DNA of 64,000 nucleotides from Echinometra lucunter (GCA_029962745.1 CM057169.1:23390510-23454509); one strand, 5' to 3'; numbered from the stretch's first letter, positions 11,687 to 24,409 are shown. The notes: generated from the sequence alone by a model not told the origin. Translations and numbers: made by a program.

Positions 11687-12126
11687 GGACCGGTATTTAA
11701 TTCAATACTTGGATTAAGTAAAACTTTCACTAAGTATTTTACTTGGCTAAGAAATTTGCTCAAGTCATATTCAATTCAATACTTTGAATTTTACTTTTGT
11801 AAGCCAACTTTAAGCCAAAATTCTTACTGATAAGCATTGTGACGTCATATTTTCATTGCGCAATTAATGTCGCATCAAATACGCTTGAATACGCTATGAT
11901 ATAATCCTGCGCAGCTCATGGGGACTGCGTATAAAAACCTATGCCTGCAAATCAAGGCCGCCCAAATAATTGGCTTAAGTCTCCTAGGTAGGTGTCTTAG
12001 ATTTAGAGTAAAATACTTAGCCAAAATATTGAATTGAATACCAAATTTTGCTAAGTATTTTATCTAAGTAAAAAACTAAGACAAATACTCATATTTCTGA
12101 CTTAAGTATTGAATCGAATACCGGCC
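11687..12126. mobile_element. MITE with GGACCGGTATT ends
   Basis: The left end GGACCGGTATTTAATTCAAT (continuing ACTT) is the inverted counterpart of the right end, AAGTATTGAATCGAATACCG followed by GCC. The internal sequence also contains several further AAGTATT/AATACTT motifs in both senses. There is no coding capacity. Confidence 0.8.
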
Positions 12127-12991
12127 CTGCTGTTTGTTTTTTTTTAGTGTTCACATGTGAAACCGTGTCACTCACTGTGATATGAAGATGAGTGTGGATA
12201 CGTTAATAATAGATCACTTTCAAGTAAAAGAGATTTTTGCCAAATGTTGTGCAGACGAACTTGTGATGTCATGTTTTTGTGCTAACCTTATAAGAATATG
12301 ATTGGCCCGTACTCTTTTGCCGCCAGGAGGCAAAAGAGATGATTTTGCCTCGGCTGATTTGTTTTGGCCACCTCATATCCCATTCATTTATGTGTAAAAA
12401 AAGAAACAGGGTTTACCGCGGGGGTTTGCTGCTTGTATGTCAACAAACTATTACTGGTGTATATATGCTTACCTCTTGTTGTCAAATGGATGTTTGCCAT
12501 GGACCTGAAGATTCATATGAACACATGACTAGAAGCATTGTATCTGGGATTCAAGTTTCTTCCTAAAACATATCTTTGTGTCATTAAAGCTATTTCATGC
12601 CCAGTTCAATATGAAATGAATGAGTTACACTATTTTTTGTCAATTCAAAATGTACTTATGTGCCAGTGTGGTGTACTGATGGACCTGGTTATGTGCAGTT
12701 ATGTATTCTGCTTGTATCTTAACCTACTGGTTACTAGAACCGGGTAGGCTCTGTATTAAACCTATGCGAGTTAGAGAATTCAAGACTCAACTGCTTATAA
12801 TGTCAGAGTTACCTCTCCAAGCAAACAACCTACTTTCCTTTAACTTTGGCTATTTGTTGGAAAGTCTAGATGAAAACTGCTGGGCAAAGTTGTAAGTGTG
12901 CATTGAGGCCTTGAGTTTGGATAGATAACATGTAGATTCAGTAATATTTCATTGGAGTTATTATGGGCCTCTTGAGTCTTGGTAACTCTTG

Positions 12992-13130
12992 GGGCCCGTT
13001 GCATAAAACTTACTATAATAGTAACTTTGCTATCAATAGTAACTACCATGGTAACATTGCTCAACAGCCAATCAAAATCCAGTATTCCATGAAAATTTAC
13101 TATAATAGCAAGTTTTATGCAATGGCACCC
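12992..13130. mobile_element. Short MITE (GCATAAAACTT arms)
   Basis: The left arm GGGCCCGTTGCATAAAACTT, then ACTATAATAG, pairs with the right arm CTATAATAGCAAGTTTTATG, then CAATGGCACCC. It is a compact foldback element of about 140 bp and contains an inner CCAATCAAAATCC motif like that seen in the MITE at 53556. Confidence 0.75.
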
Positions 13131-15519
13131 AGAAAATAGTTTCATAGATGACTGAATTGACCATCATTCTTCCATACTTTGACGTGCCAGAGAAATTACA
13201 TTTTTCGTGCCTTGCCAGCCTGTAGCCTTATTTGTGTAATCATCATAGTATATATATTTTCCATAGATTTGCCCCTAATACCAAAATTTGTTGCAATGAA
13301 ACTGTTTATTAACAATCATGGGAATTATGGTGCCTGAAATTTGACGTCTTGACTTTCTAATATTTAATCTAATATAGCTGAAATTTGTACCCTTTTTGTA
13401 GGTCAAGTGAACAAAAGTGGATGATTATTTATAGATATTCTAAAAGAATTGTCAAGCAGCTGATTGCCAAATCATGAACAAAATTTGTGTAGGCTCATTC
13501 AGACTTGGGGCAGAAAAACCACTGTAGCTCTCATTGTCAAAAGGTTACAAGATAAATCTAATGCAGTTCACTGCAGTTCTGAGTAGAATCTCTTATGAGT
13601 AAAAAAATTATATATCCCTTTTTGTAAATTTGAGATGTTTGCTAAAATGTGAAGAAAATAGTCTTTTAGACTAGAGCATAATTCCAAACCTTTCCATTGA
13701 TATGTGATGAGGTAATTAATTAGGAGACATTTTTTATGCCTCCATCCACCGAAGGTTGGTGTCGGAGGCATTATGTTTTCGGCTGAATATTTTATTAAAT
13801 ATGTTCCGAGTGATACAGTGTATGTATTCTTCCCTGTAAGTACTCATTATTTCTTTTTCTATTTCTGAAATAATGTGCCTCAAAGGATAAATGAATTGTG
13901 TAGATGTACATCATAATGGGTTCTATGGGCATTATGAGCATGAAATAGAATATGTGTACTGTATATCACTCTGTTTTGTTCCATTAAAACAAAGTTATGA
14001 TGCCTCTTTCACATTGCCCTGTGACAATGGGGCCACAGAGGGCATCTGAAGATATACCCAGTATGTCCAGTGTGAAAGGGGTGTTAGTACCAGTACAGTT
14101 TGTCCATAGGTGTACACTTAATTATCTGTGTATATTGTATAATAGACTATTTCATGCACCGGCATTTACATTTCATGTATTTTCCCCAAAATTAAGTTGC
14201 TAAGGCTTGCTCAGTGTAGCACCAACTGGTATGTAATGTAGATTCCATCTGCTGAATTGTCATCATGCATCTTAGGCGTTTATTTCTTTATGTCGTGCAA
14301 AGAACATGTCCAGAATGCAAAATACAAAAATGCAGAAATCAAAATGGCTATTTTGAACTATTGGAATAGAATTTGAGCAAAGATTATACCGCAAGAAGAT
14401 TGTATATTAATTTACAAGGTCTACATGCTATCTGTGAAATTATCAGTCATTAAAAAAAAAATTGATTTCCTATAATTTTCCATTTGCGTTCCGGACGCGT
14501 TCTTTCACACATCGACATAAAGATAAGACGCCTTTAATAACCCAAGTAACATGGCCACACTGACACCAAACTGACTGGTAACAGGTGAAATTTTAAGATC
14601 ATTTTATTGACAATCTGTTGTTGGTCTTGTTGTAAATTTTTTTTTTTTTGGACAAGGTGTCTCCAGATGTCTCTTGGTAAACCGCATCCCCCAAAACTAT
14701 GTTTTGTGTTTGTTTTTGTTTTAATTAATTGAATGGGAAAGGGTTATGAGTAACATTACAAAGGTGATGTATGCATACCATACTCACCTAAGACTTGTTC
14801 ACATAATGAAGAGAGAAATTGAAGAAAGGACTGTGCTTGAAATATTGTATGAAGTGCCCTTAGAAACCTCCACAGAAAAACCACAATATTCATTTATTTC
14901 CCTGTTCATACCTGAAAAACTCTTAACTGTATTACAAGATACAGATATGGAACCTGTATGGTTTTTTTTTTTTTTTGTTGTTGTTTTTTTGGAGGGTATA
15001 ATTATGTGAACAATCGTTTAGAAATAACTGAATTTGTTTCTTGGGGCTCTATGAGGAAATGTCTGTAGATTTCATGTTTTATAGTCCTTTGGAGCACACT
15101 TAGAGGAAGAGTGTAATAATCTTAATAGACTTGAATCTTTGCTTTACCTTGCCACGTTGTACATGTGTATTTACTCCACTTACTCCACTCTGTGTACTTG
15201 CAATCTGTGCATTCTATATAAAACATGTATAATAAAAAAAAATACTGGATTTAAAGACTCTACCATGTACATATTGTAAAAAGAACAACAAAATTTTTTC
15301 TGTCAAAGGAAAGAAACTGAATATTCTGTATTAAACTGTCTCTTCTCTCCATATTAGCCATAGCCTACTTTCTTTGCCATCTCTCTCTCATTCAGTCTCT
15401 ATGTTTTTTGAACCATGAACCGGCTGCGGAGTAGTTCTCTGCTTCACAACAATATTCTGTAACCATGGTAATGGTCTCTTCTTTCCATCTTATCCCTCTC
15501 TTTCTCCATCTCTCATCTT

Positions 15520-15551
15520 TTTGTCCGGGGGGGGGGGGGGGGGGGGGGGGT
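15520..15551. repeat. Long poly-G tract
   Basis: A run of more than 20 consecutive G residues follows a pyrimidine-rich CTCTCT segment. Runs like this recur at 17347, 24818, 24909, 32806, 40410, 43862, 50517, 51421 and 53795 (or as poly-C), and the count at each site is probably unreliable in the assembly. Confidence 0.8.
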
Positions 15552-16439
15552 TATGTCTTTAGGGCTGTACATCATCAGCGTACATAAACATGCATAAACG
15601 GTGTTTTTTTCAGCATAAGGCAGGAAAACGTAGGTTAAATAGAGTATCTAAGACAATAAAAAAAAATATATCAAGGAAAAGATGATGATGAAATCACTGA
15701 AAAGCCTGGGATGTAAAATACAAAATGGGCATAGAAATCGAAGATGTCAGACGGGGTTTCCCTGTCTAGGGTATCAAAATCACTCCTACTTCAATCCTCG
15801 TTATGGGGTGTTTTTCAGAAAGTGATGTACGCGGATAATGTACAGAAAATAAGACATATGCCCTGAGCTTTTATGTCTGTATAATTATCTCCGGTCATGG
15901 ATCTACTACGGAGTTGCTCTATGACAATATTGTGTTTGTAAATATACAGGAGTGTTATATCGGCAAAAATCTGTTTACTTGTTTATAGAAAAGGCTGTTC
16001 AATAACGCAATGTTGAAATAAATTTCTTTTTGTAAAAAAAAAATAAAAAAGTGAAATCCTGTTGCATTTATATAAAGATTGTCATTGTCAGTGTGAATAT
16101 ATTTTCCTGTGTCTTAATAAATAAACACTTATGAGAGATATATATTGTTCTCAAGCATTATGAGAGTGAGAGTGAGAGAGAGGGATGAATATTTTTTAGG
16201 TTTTGTCTGAACTCCTCGAAAAGAAATTGGGGTATTCATGGTGCAGTTAAGCAGGGGGCACTTCCTTAGCCCAGCATTGTGAAGTTTTCAACTACAAGCC
16301 AAGTTGCCCATGATGGTCGTGCAATTATTTGCGACCATGATTATTATGCCTCACACAATCGCAAACAGTCGCGCTACCACTGTTGTGAAAAGGACTTTAA
16401 GCGCTGTAGAAATGACTTAAAAACAAAAGATGATCCTAA

Positions 16440-16700
16440 AGTTCTAGAAATTAATAGGCGTTCGCGGATCTGGGCGCCACCTTCTATTGTCCAACATTGG
16501 GTAGGTGGGACGTTATTACGTAACTTTCACGCTTTCCTCCTGGCATGTTCCGGGTTTGATAGCTACAGAGAGTTAATTGGTTATCTTTCATTGTCTCGAG
16601 AAAGAGCTATCTCAGTAGAGCCCGGGTCAAACACACCAGCTTGTTTTTCATCGCGAATCCGATAGAAGAGAAGTTTTGCCCGACATAACTTTCTACCGGC
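16440..16700 (+). mobile_element. Fragment related to the leader of the SGNH-bearing element at 19.65 kb
   Basis: The segment with GTTATTACGTAACTTTCACG, then a TTCCGGG box and a GAGAAAGAGCTATCTC box, matches the order of boxes at 19660-19790 (GTTGTTACGTAACTGTGACA, TTCCGGG, GGAAGAGCTCTCTC). Both are on the plus strand about 3.15 kb apart. They may be two related insertions or split terminal repeats of one decayed element. The 128-residue open frame across 16279-16665 shows no known domain and is probably not a gene. Confidence 0.55.
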
Positions 16701-16919
16701 ATTAATAAATTCTAACTCTAATTTTTATTTTTCCGATTTCATACAGAATATTGCAGTAATTGAAATACAACGTCATGTAAATCAACACGAAGATGCGGTA
16801 TGAAATTCTGGCATGAATCTCTTGTTCTAAATTCCCATGAAGCCAGGAAACTCTGCTGTGTCATCTTATTTATTTTCTCTCCTTTAATTAAATGTTTTAT
16901 CTTCCGTCATGAGGACATA

Positions 16920-17011
16920 TGAAAAGAGGATGATAGAGAGAGATAATAGAGATAGAGAGAAAGAGAAAGAGATACAGAGAGAGAGAGAGAGAGATTAGAA
17001 AGAGACAGATA
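16920..17011. repeat. GA-rich microsatellite
   Basis: Imperfect (GA)n with AGAGATA interruptions. A MITE (17012-17254) separates it from a second GA tract at 17255-17356. The tract was probably one array split by the insertion. Confidence 0.8.
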
Positions 17012-17254
17012 TTGGGTGATTTCAAGTTTGGTGTTGACCTTTTGGTGTTAGTGTTAGGCTGATTTCTACATCAACGCAGCTCCAAATTAAAAATAAAATT
17101 GGTCTTGGGACAACTGTCACGTGGAGTTGAGCAGTCAATAAGGTCATTTGAACCACTTTTGTAAACTCAGATTAGGTGTTGGAGCTATGGAAAGCAATCA
17201 AAATTGTGCTTCTAACATCAACACCAGCACCAACACAGAACTTGAAATCACCCA
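17012..17254. mobile_element. MITE inserted in a GA microsatellite
   Basis: The left end TTGGGTGATTTCAAGTTTGG (continuing TGTTG) is the inverted match of the right end, CAACACAGAACTTGAAATCA followed by CCCAG. GA repeats lie directly on both sides, so the target duplication cannot be recognised. Confidence 0.8.
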
Positions 17255-18600
17255 GTGAGAGAGGGATAGATAATAGAGAGAGAGAGAGAAAAGAGAGATA
17301 CAGAGAGAGAGAGAGAGAGAAAAGAGAGATAGAGAGGGAGAGAGAGAGAGAGGGGGGGGGGGATAAAATCTTGAGGTTTCCCGCCTATATAAGTTAAACC
17401 CCACATAATTAAAGCGCAAAAATTCGGCAATTACCTAACACGCCCCCTCCAATTGGTGTAAATCTGGGGGGGGGGTGGGAGAGGGGGGTTGGCGTGTACA
17501 AATATCCCCCACTATTTGATTAATCAGTAAAATTTTTGATAATCTGTCATAAACGACCATCATATATTAGAATTTCTATTTGAATATGCGATTAAAAACC
17601 AGAAAAGTGAAGTGGTTATTTTTTGGCTCGCTCGCTTAACTCGCTTGCAAAATAAAAATAAAAATGTAAAAAAAATGTGTGTAAGGGGGTCCGGTGCGGG
17701 TGGGTGAGGATGTGTGTTTATACTTAAGTGTGAATTCGACAGAAAAAAAAAAAAAATTGGCAAAAAAATCGATCCCCCCCCCCCCCCCCCCCCCCCCCCA
17801 CTCCTGTAAATCTTAGGTTACGCCTGTAAATCCTAGGTTCAATTTCGTTAAAATGTCATTCATATTCGTCTTTGGTCAACCAAATTTGAAAAAATAGCAT
17901 TCAAATTCGTCGATTGTCATTGAAATTCGTCTCTGCCGCTAAGCAAGTAAGGAATGCTAGGATCAATTTCGACATTTTTTTCAAGTAAATTCATCGTTTT
18001 GTCATTGGAATTCGTCAAGTGTTATATTGGCCTTTAAATGGAGGGTTTAAGCAGGTCTTTAGTCATTTTTCTTTCTCGTCATGTAATTTGATTTTTGCTA
18101 CTTTTCTTTGAAAAATAAAAATGATTATGATAATGTCAGGTAGAATGTTATATCACTCAAAATCTTTTTGTATGATACACCGCCCACACGCTATGTGTCT
18201 TGTGCACCGATCGTCGGTAGACCGTATATCTGGGCGACGAATTTGAATGAATCTTTGATGAAAACGAATGCCAAAAGACGAAATTGATTTTGCGGTCTCG
18301 TGCCCAGCTTACGAAAATGCGTGACAAAGCACGACATTTCAAAATTGATCGAGCAAAGATGAAATTGAAACAAGCATTCGCAGATTCCATGGGGCCAGAG
18401 ACGAAATTTGAAAGCATGTTTTTGGAAATTGAATGAAGAGGTGACGAAAATAGTTATAAAAAACTATATGAACTTTTTTTTTTTTATTCGGGCTGTACTC
18501 ATTTAATTTGACCATCACTAGTTACCAAATCCGTCTGCAGGCTGTATCCATCCGTCAAGATTTTAACTATATGTTAATAATGTGTGATTTTTATTTCTAT
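17255..18600. other. Intergenic, simple-sequence rich
   Basis: The stretch holds a second GA tract (17255-17360), poly-G at 17347-17362 and 17467-17475, a poly-C run at 17776-17800, and a region with a TGGCTCGCTCGCTTAACTCG core near 17625 resembling the internal motif of the hAT element at 4355. The 17.8-18.4 kb part repeats the words ATTCGTC and AAATTCG in both senses. No credible gene was seen. Confidence 0.5.
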
Positions 18601-19285
18601 TTTTTTATTATCAATTCCATATCAACATAAAAAAAACAATAAATACATGACATCGATGAAAATTTGTGATAATGGAGGATAGCCCATTTCAGTAGCATTT
18701 ACAAAATGCAACTGTTCTCCCATGGGGTCCCAATCATGCTAATTAGAAAATAACTTAAAACATGTATAGCTATTAAAAGAAACTTGAAACAACACATAAA
18801 AAATAAGATAAACACAAACAGAATGAAGGAATAAAAGCAAAGCAAGAAACCTAACGAACCCGAGACAAAATAAAAGGTAATGCAACAAAAATCAAGATTC
18901 ATAAAGATAACTTACAATGTTCGATTTAAAGGACTGAATTGTAGAAGAATTAGTGATTAAATGGGATGGTAGCTGGTTGTACGATGAAGCCCCCTATAAA
19001 GAAATGTCCGTTTACAACTGTTCGTTTTCCGAGTCGGTTTGGGGAGACTGATGAGCATTGCAGTGCGGAGTGAATAATGATAAGATTTGTTGATATTTTC
19101 ATATAACCTGGGGCAAGATCATGCAGAACTTTAAACATGTGTTTGTAAATGTGTTCTTTTTGACGAATATTTTTTTTCCATTTTATAATGTCATGTAAAT
19201 ACGAAGTTGAAATATGCGAATATGGATTCATTCTCAGAATTATTCTGCCTGCACGATTCTGGAGTGTCTGCAATAAAATCCATGT
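18600..19285 (-). mobile_element. LINE (non-LTR retrotransposon) 3' remnant, 5'-truncated
   Basis: The minus-strand frame at 18950-19273 starts LQTLQ-like (MQTLQNRAGRIILRMNPYSH) and continues with WKKNIRQKEHIYKHMFKVLH and DLAPGYM. This is the typical tail downstream of the reverse transcriptase in many LINEs (LQNRAAR…, …R…YK…LAP.YL). The RT catalytic part is missing because the homology stops at about 19285, as expected from 5' truncation. Sequence down to about 18600 would be the 3' untranslated part. The clade (CR1, Jockey or another) cannot be decided from this fragment. Confidence 0.7.
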
Positions 19286-19649
19286 GTCTTAGATACGTGA
19301 TTTTTTATTTCTTTGCATGTTATTTTTATAAAATATCAATTTATAGGGTAATGATTTATTTGTTATGATGCATTTCATTTTTTCATCTTTGAATAATACA
19401 TACCATGATGATGAAAATTATTTAGTTTTAGCTCGATTTCAGTTCAATTATTCATACAGCTTTTGCCATAAAATATAACATGCAAGTTAAAAAAAAAAAA
19501 AAAACCTGATGTAAACCAGATATAACCAGTATCAACACGCCCACCGGTATATCAAATCACTTGATAATCGTGACAATGTGATAATTCTGAACAAAAGATA
19601 TTTTCAGGTAATCAGTTCGCGTCCCCGGATATGCTTGCAAATACGTTGA

Positions 19650-20008
19650 ATGTGATGGGGCGTTGTTACGTAACTGTGACACTTACGCCTCCGGATGTTC
19701 CGGGCTATCTATAGAAAGTTAACTGCGTGTCTTCTATTGTCTGGGTGGAAGAGCTCTCTCATTGGTGCAAAGTCTGGGCCAATGACATCCGTTCATAGTT
19801 CTCTGCTTAGTCAGTGGTGGGGTGTTCCTATAAATACTGCGCTTTTCTTGAGACAATTCAGTCTACTTCTAGACATTACCGAACGTGATATCACGTCTTA
19901 TCTTGCTCTTTATCACTCTGAATTACTCTACGCAACGTCGTACCTTACCGTTAACCGAAACTTAATTACCTCCGCGCTCTCCGTCAAGGTCATTCTCATT
20001 TTTTTGAT
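19650..20008 (+). promoter_or_regulatory. Leader or possible internal promoter of the SGNH-bearing element
   Basis: The sequence between the ACGTAAC/TTCCGGG boxes and the SGNH start codon resembles the fragment at 16.44-16.70 kb. It carries a TATAAATA-like box near 19830 (TTCCTATAAATACTGCGC), a TCAGT motif about 30 bases downstream, and no in-frame continuation into the hydrolase ORF. The promoter role is inferred from motif spacing only. Confidence 0.35.
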
Positions 20009-20638
20009 ATGTCGACGTCCAGCATGTCCGTTTGCAGCTCATCCGAGTGCGATCGCGAGCCTCCCGTTGTTCTCGTGCTTGGTCATAGTTACATCAGTCG
20101 TCTCAATCATTTCATCGCTTGCGATCCCAAACGGGATAACCTTGCTCTCAAGAAATCTTCCGTTCTTACCTTCATGTACGATGTCGGTCATACACAGCCG
20201 GGCAATGTCATCTCCGCGTCATCGCAGATCGACCTAGTCTGGGATCTTTCTCCAGACGCCGTGGTCCTCGATCTCGGGTCTAACGACCTGTGTGACGGGC
20301 GCGCGACCACCGAATCCACTGTGCTTTCGATCGTCGATCTTGCGCTTCGTATTGCGCGCATTCCCGGTGTGCGTCACGTACTCGTGTGTAGTATTATTCC
20401 GCGTTTGTTTGTACCGAACTGGAAGCCGTACTTTAACGCGAACGTACAGGATACGAACCGTTTGCTCGCTAAGTTTCTCGATGGTTTGCCCAATGTGCAT
20501 TTTTGGCGCCACCGCTCTTTCTCGCTCAATCACGGCAAGCTCTTCTCGTCTGATGGTTTTCACTTCAATGACGCTGGCATGTTGAGGTACTACCGCAGCA
20601 TCCGTGGCGCTGTCATGAAAGCGTATAAGATGGACTGA
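20009..20638 (+). CDS. SGNH-type hydrolase ORF, probably from a retroelement
   Basis: An intact single-exon frame of 209 residues. Block I has the nucleophile serine in VLVLGHSYISRL (residues ~22-33). Block III is the GxND signature LDLGSNDLC (~93-101). The C-terminal block with the Asp-His dyad is SSDGFHFNDAG (~184-194). Together these are the SGNH/GDSL esterase fold signatures, with GHS in place of GDS. From family knowledge, such stand-alone SGNH ORFs with a GHS motif occur in tyrosine-recombinase (DIRS/Ngaro-type) and other retroelements of echinoderms and fish. No reverse transcriptase or recombinase was seen next to it, so this is either a solo remnant or a captured ORF. It has no signal peptide, and T-rich tracts follow the stop. 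Its C- and G-rich codon use differs from the AT-rich surroundings. The substrate is unknown. Confidence 0.7.
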   Translation: MSTSSMSVCSSSECDREPPVVLVLGHSYISRLNHFIACDPKRDNLALKKSSVLTFMYDVGHTQPGNVISASSQIDLVWDLSPDAVVLDLGSNDLCDGRATTESTVLSIVDLALRIARIPGVRHVLVCSIIPRLFVPNWKPYFNANVQDTNRLLAKFLDGLPNVHFWRHRSFSLNHGKLFSSDGFHFNDAGMLRYYRSIRGAVMKAYKMD

Positions 20639-23460
20639 GGTTGTTCGTTTTTTTTTTTGTTGTGTTTTTTTTTTTTTTTTGCCGTGTTTCAGCTTGTCGC
20701 TGTTGGCTATTTTATTTGACACGAAGCATGTGCTTTTATAGAAATGCCGATTTTGATGAGCTACTTTTATTTACATAGTGCTCATTATTTTAGTGACCGT
20801 CTTGAACTTTTGAATTTCAAATAATTTCAGTGTAATCATCCTTCCAAGGAAGTTTCATGTCGATTTATAAAAGTTCGCTGACTTTTTCCGAAACTATAGC
20901 GTACGAAAAGAATTTCGTTCTCAGACCTAGTCAGGAAAAAATAGGAAAATCATTGCCCGTAATACGTGAAGAGAAGAGAAGATATGCAAATACTTCGTAA
21001 AAGATAAGTAAGCATCCCCAATATCTAGAAACGAGACTAAATTAGCAAATAATATAAATCAGTTAAAAAAAAAAAAAAAAGAGAGAAGAGTGGAAAGGAA
21101 TGATTTATTAAATGAATGCATAATTGAATAAAGATGACTAGCTCGATTTTAAATTGAATGGATAAATAAATGAATATACTGAAAAGAATGATTTTGATCA
21201 TTATAGGGAAACCAAAGAATTGACAAGGGAACAGTTGGGTGAATGGCAAGATAGGTCAATAAAGCGAAATTATGCTTGGAATGGTTAATAATAATAATAA
21301 TAGTAAGAAGAAGAAGGATAAGAAAGAAAGAGATAAGGGGAATAATAAAAATGATTGGGTTGATTGGACTTGATTGAGTAGTTGTATTAATGGAACTCTT
21401 AACATGCTTAAGGTATAAATACCTACATGTATACAATACATCCTTGAAAAGCTTCTCGACGGAATATCTTACTATCCATGAGGCTGCAAAGCTGTAAATA
21501 TAATAGTGAATATGGCCAATGATTACAGCGTTATCATATCCCTATATCATGGTGCACGAGCCCACGCCTCATCGAGTGTCCAAAATAAGGGGGGTGGGGA
21601 GGGAGGTGGACGGCGGTTTTCGACCTTCAAAAACGTTTCTTTAGAAATATTTTCGAAAGGGGAATTTCTCAAGTGATCAGAAAGAAACAAGAGGAGAAAG
21701 AGAGAGAGAGAGAGAGAGGACAAGAAGAACACAAAGAAGGAAGAGTTAAGGAATGAGCGGGCAGGGAAATGCGTAATAACAATGGCGCCCCCCCCCTCTT
21801 TCCAAGTACAAAAAAGTCCCAATGGCCCTTATCAAAACCTGTTCAGTGCCTCCCTTTCCCTCGTTCAACATCCCATCTATTGTAATAAATGCCCTTTGGC
21901 CTTTCCCCTTCTAATAATGCCGTTTCCCCTTCAAAGAATCACCCTCCTTGAATCAATCCCACAACTGCTCCCCTTTTTACACCATGCAGTCCTTTCTTTA
22001 GTATATTTTTCATAGTACCCTTTTTTCTGATAAGTGTCCCTTTTCCATTCTGGCATTACCCCTTTTTAAAATTTGATACACACCTACTTGATTTTCCGAT
22101 CAGTGCCCCCTTTTGCTTTGTGATAAGTGTCATTTCTCATTACATCCTCATCAGATCAGATAAGTGTCCCTTTTTATTTTTATTGAGCGTCCGATTTGAT
22201 TATAAGTGCCCCTTTTTCATTTTTCAGTATTGCAAAATTCTCCTTCCTACAAGTGCTCCTTAAAGTTTCATGTCCATTTGTCGCCTGATTAGCGCCTCCT
22301 TCTCTTTAAGTGATAGAGTCTCCTAAATCATATAAATCAAACAACATGCATATCTCCTATAGCTCTTTAGTGAAACCTTGGAGGAGAAGGCGAGAGGTGG
22401 GGACAAAACACCCGAAACTTTAGTGAGAACGTACGTTTCTCTAAATCGCGGCAATTAAGATATTTGTTATCCCCCTCCCCCCCCCCCCCCTCCAGCTCGC
22501 TTACATTTACTTACTAAACTAGAATAGGGAAAACACTGTTTAAAATGCACAAAGTTTTTTAAAATATGAACTGAATAACCCGTTGTACAGTTCATAATTG
22601 TAAAAAAAAAATGTTTGAATATTAAACAGTTTGTATAAGTTTTCAACAACCTTTTAAACGGCGTTTTAATTGAAAATTACAGCGATAGGAAAGAACCCTA
22701 ATTTTGCGGCATCTTTTTCATCACGTCACTGTAAATGCAATACCATGGCTTTCAGCAAAAACATACTTCCGTGTTTTTGCTCGCTCGCTTCGCAGATTAT
22801 GATTAATCAGAGCAGTTTTAACAACTGCATTATTTTTTCAAGATTATAAACTGAAGATTAGTTAAAAATTATCTTTAAGTGTTAAATAGGGCTGAGGCTA
22901 TACAATGGTATGCCAACGCCTAAAATACGCTATTTTTCGTCCTCGTGTTCACCCTTTGTAATGCCCCTTTTCGCTAGTGCCCCCTTTCCGTGGGTCATCT
23001 TCCCCCCCCCCCCCGCCCTATAAAAATACCTTGGTACCACCCATAATGCAAATAATATTGTAATGAGGCACGATTATAAAATGAATTAATTTAAAAAAAA
23101 AATAACCTCATTATGCGACATGTGCGGCGAGTTCAGGTATTTGTAGAAGACCGAGTTGCTGACGGCGCGCTGCGGCGGTTTGATAAGAATTTAGAGATAA
23201 CTGTTTTAACGATACGGAGTTATTTTGGGTCTGAGTCTTACTAAAAATATCTGTAATTGCTTTGATAAAAAGGGAAATAAATAAAGGATGGCAATTAAAG
23301 GATTAGCCTGATTACAAATAATTAGTACTGCTGCTTGTTTCTGTTGTGTTCTCAAATGGAATATTGTTTACTTATTCGCAATACTTGCCTCCTCTTTCTT
23401 TCTCTTTCTCTTTCTCTTCTTAGTCTGTCTGTTTTTGTTTGTTTTTGTATTATTTGTTTT
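20639..23460. other. Intergenic, no gene recognised
   Basis: The stretch holds T-rich tracts after the SGNH ORF, an ATA repeat at 21288-21302, a GA tract at 21694-21720, C-rich runs at 21787 and 22472, and a stretch at 21780-22320 in which CCCTTTT and AAGTGTCCC words recur about every 40 to 60 bases. Open frames here are low-complexity and lack domains. Confidence 0.5.
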
Positions 23461-23462
23461 GT

Positions 23463-23464
23463 TC

Positions 23465-23499
<35 letters not shown>

Positions 23500-23530
23500 G
23501 TTGTTATTATTATTATTATGATTATTATCT
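23463..23530. repeat. (TTA)n microsatellite
   Basis: A run of ATT/TTA units with a few TTG and ATG interruptions. The poly-isoleucine open frame across it is an artefact of the repeat. Confidence 0.9.
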
Positions 23531-24344
23531 TACTATGCAGTAGCACTTTGGGGAGCTCTGTTACATCACGGCGCGGCGCAGTTTATGGGCTTTATAAACA
23601 GATAAAGTTGCCTAATTATCTGTCTCTCTATAACAAACTCCTCTATTTCTGTCTGTCTTTCACACTTTCCAATATTCAGTATTTACTCATATTGCCATTT
23701 ACCATATTACCATTCAGTGATTTTCTCTCTTTAATAATATTCATTCTGCAATTGTCACCCTTTATACGTTTTATGTTCTTATATCTTAAAAGGTGACTTT
23801 TTCTAAATTCCAACTCTTTATTTATTTATTCTTTTTAATACCTTCCAGTTTGCATTTACATAGATCAGAATCATATACACATGTATTGCCCAGCCATATA
23901 TCCACATATCTGTTCACTTTTATTCGGTCTGGTGTCAGTTTGCTATATCTTGTTCTGCAAAATAGAATAGCTTTGCTTATGCTCATGCAACTTTTCATAT
24001 TACAACTCTTGTTCAATATTCTAGGGATGGATTTTGTACATAGCATTTTTAAATCAAATTTTAAATCAATTTTTGATAATTAATTTGGATTTATCTATTA
24101 TTTATTGACATGACTTTCTTCATTATGTGCAATATTCTATGTACGAAATTTTTATCATGTATGTCTTGGGAGTAGCAGGTGTGGGGGCACATGCCTCCGG
24201 GCAACAGTGATGTACTTCACTTTTGTGCACCCTGACCCACTTGTTGCTCCCTGATCTTTCTTACATGTTCTTTCATTCTCATTATGAATTTGTCTGCTGC
24301 TATTGATGTACTGTACCTGTGTTTTTTTTTTAATCTGGTCAGAT

Positions 24345-24345
24345 A

Positions 24346-24409
<64 letters not shown>

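Larger units (their letters stand above)
11537..15240 (+). other. Probable AMOT 3' untranslated region and flank
   Basis: After the proposed stop at 11534-11536 no AMOT-like coding sequence is visible. The stretch holds two MITEs (11687-12126 and 12992-13130) and AT-rich sequence. The first clear AATAAA is at 15231-15236, in a context that could end a transcript, with another AATAAATAAA near 16116. Whether the transcript really extends this far cannot be told from sequence alone. Confidence 0.35.

Noticed and set aside
16279..16665. 128-residue ORF as a gene
   Set aside because: No domain, and it overlaps a repeat segment shared with 19.66 kb.
23335..24083. Ile/Leu/Phe-rich frames suggesting a membrane protein
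   Set aside because: The hydrophobic runs come from TTA/ATT and CTCT repeats. No consistent transmembrane topology or homologue is recognised.
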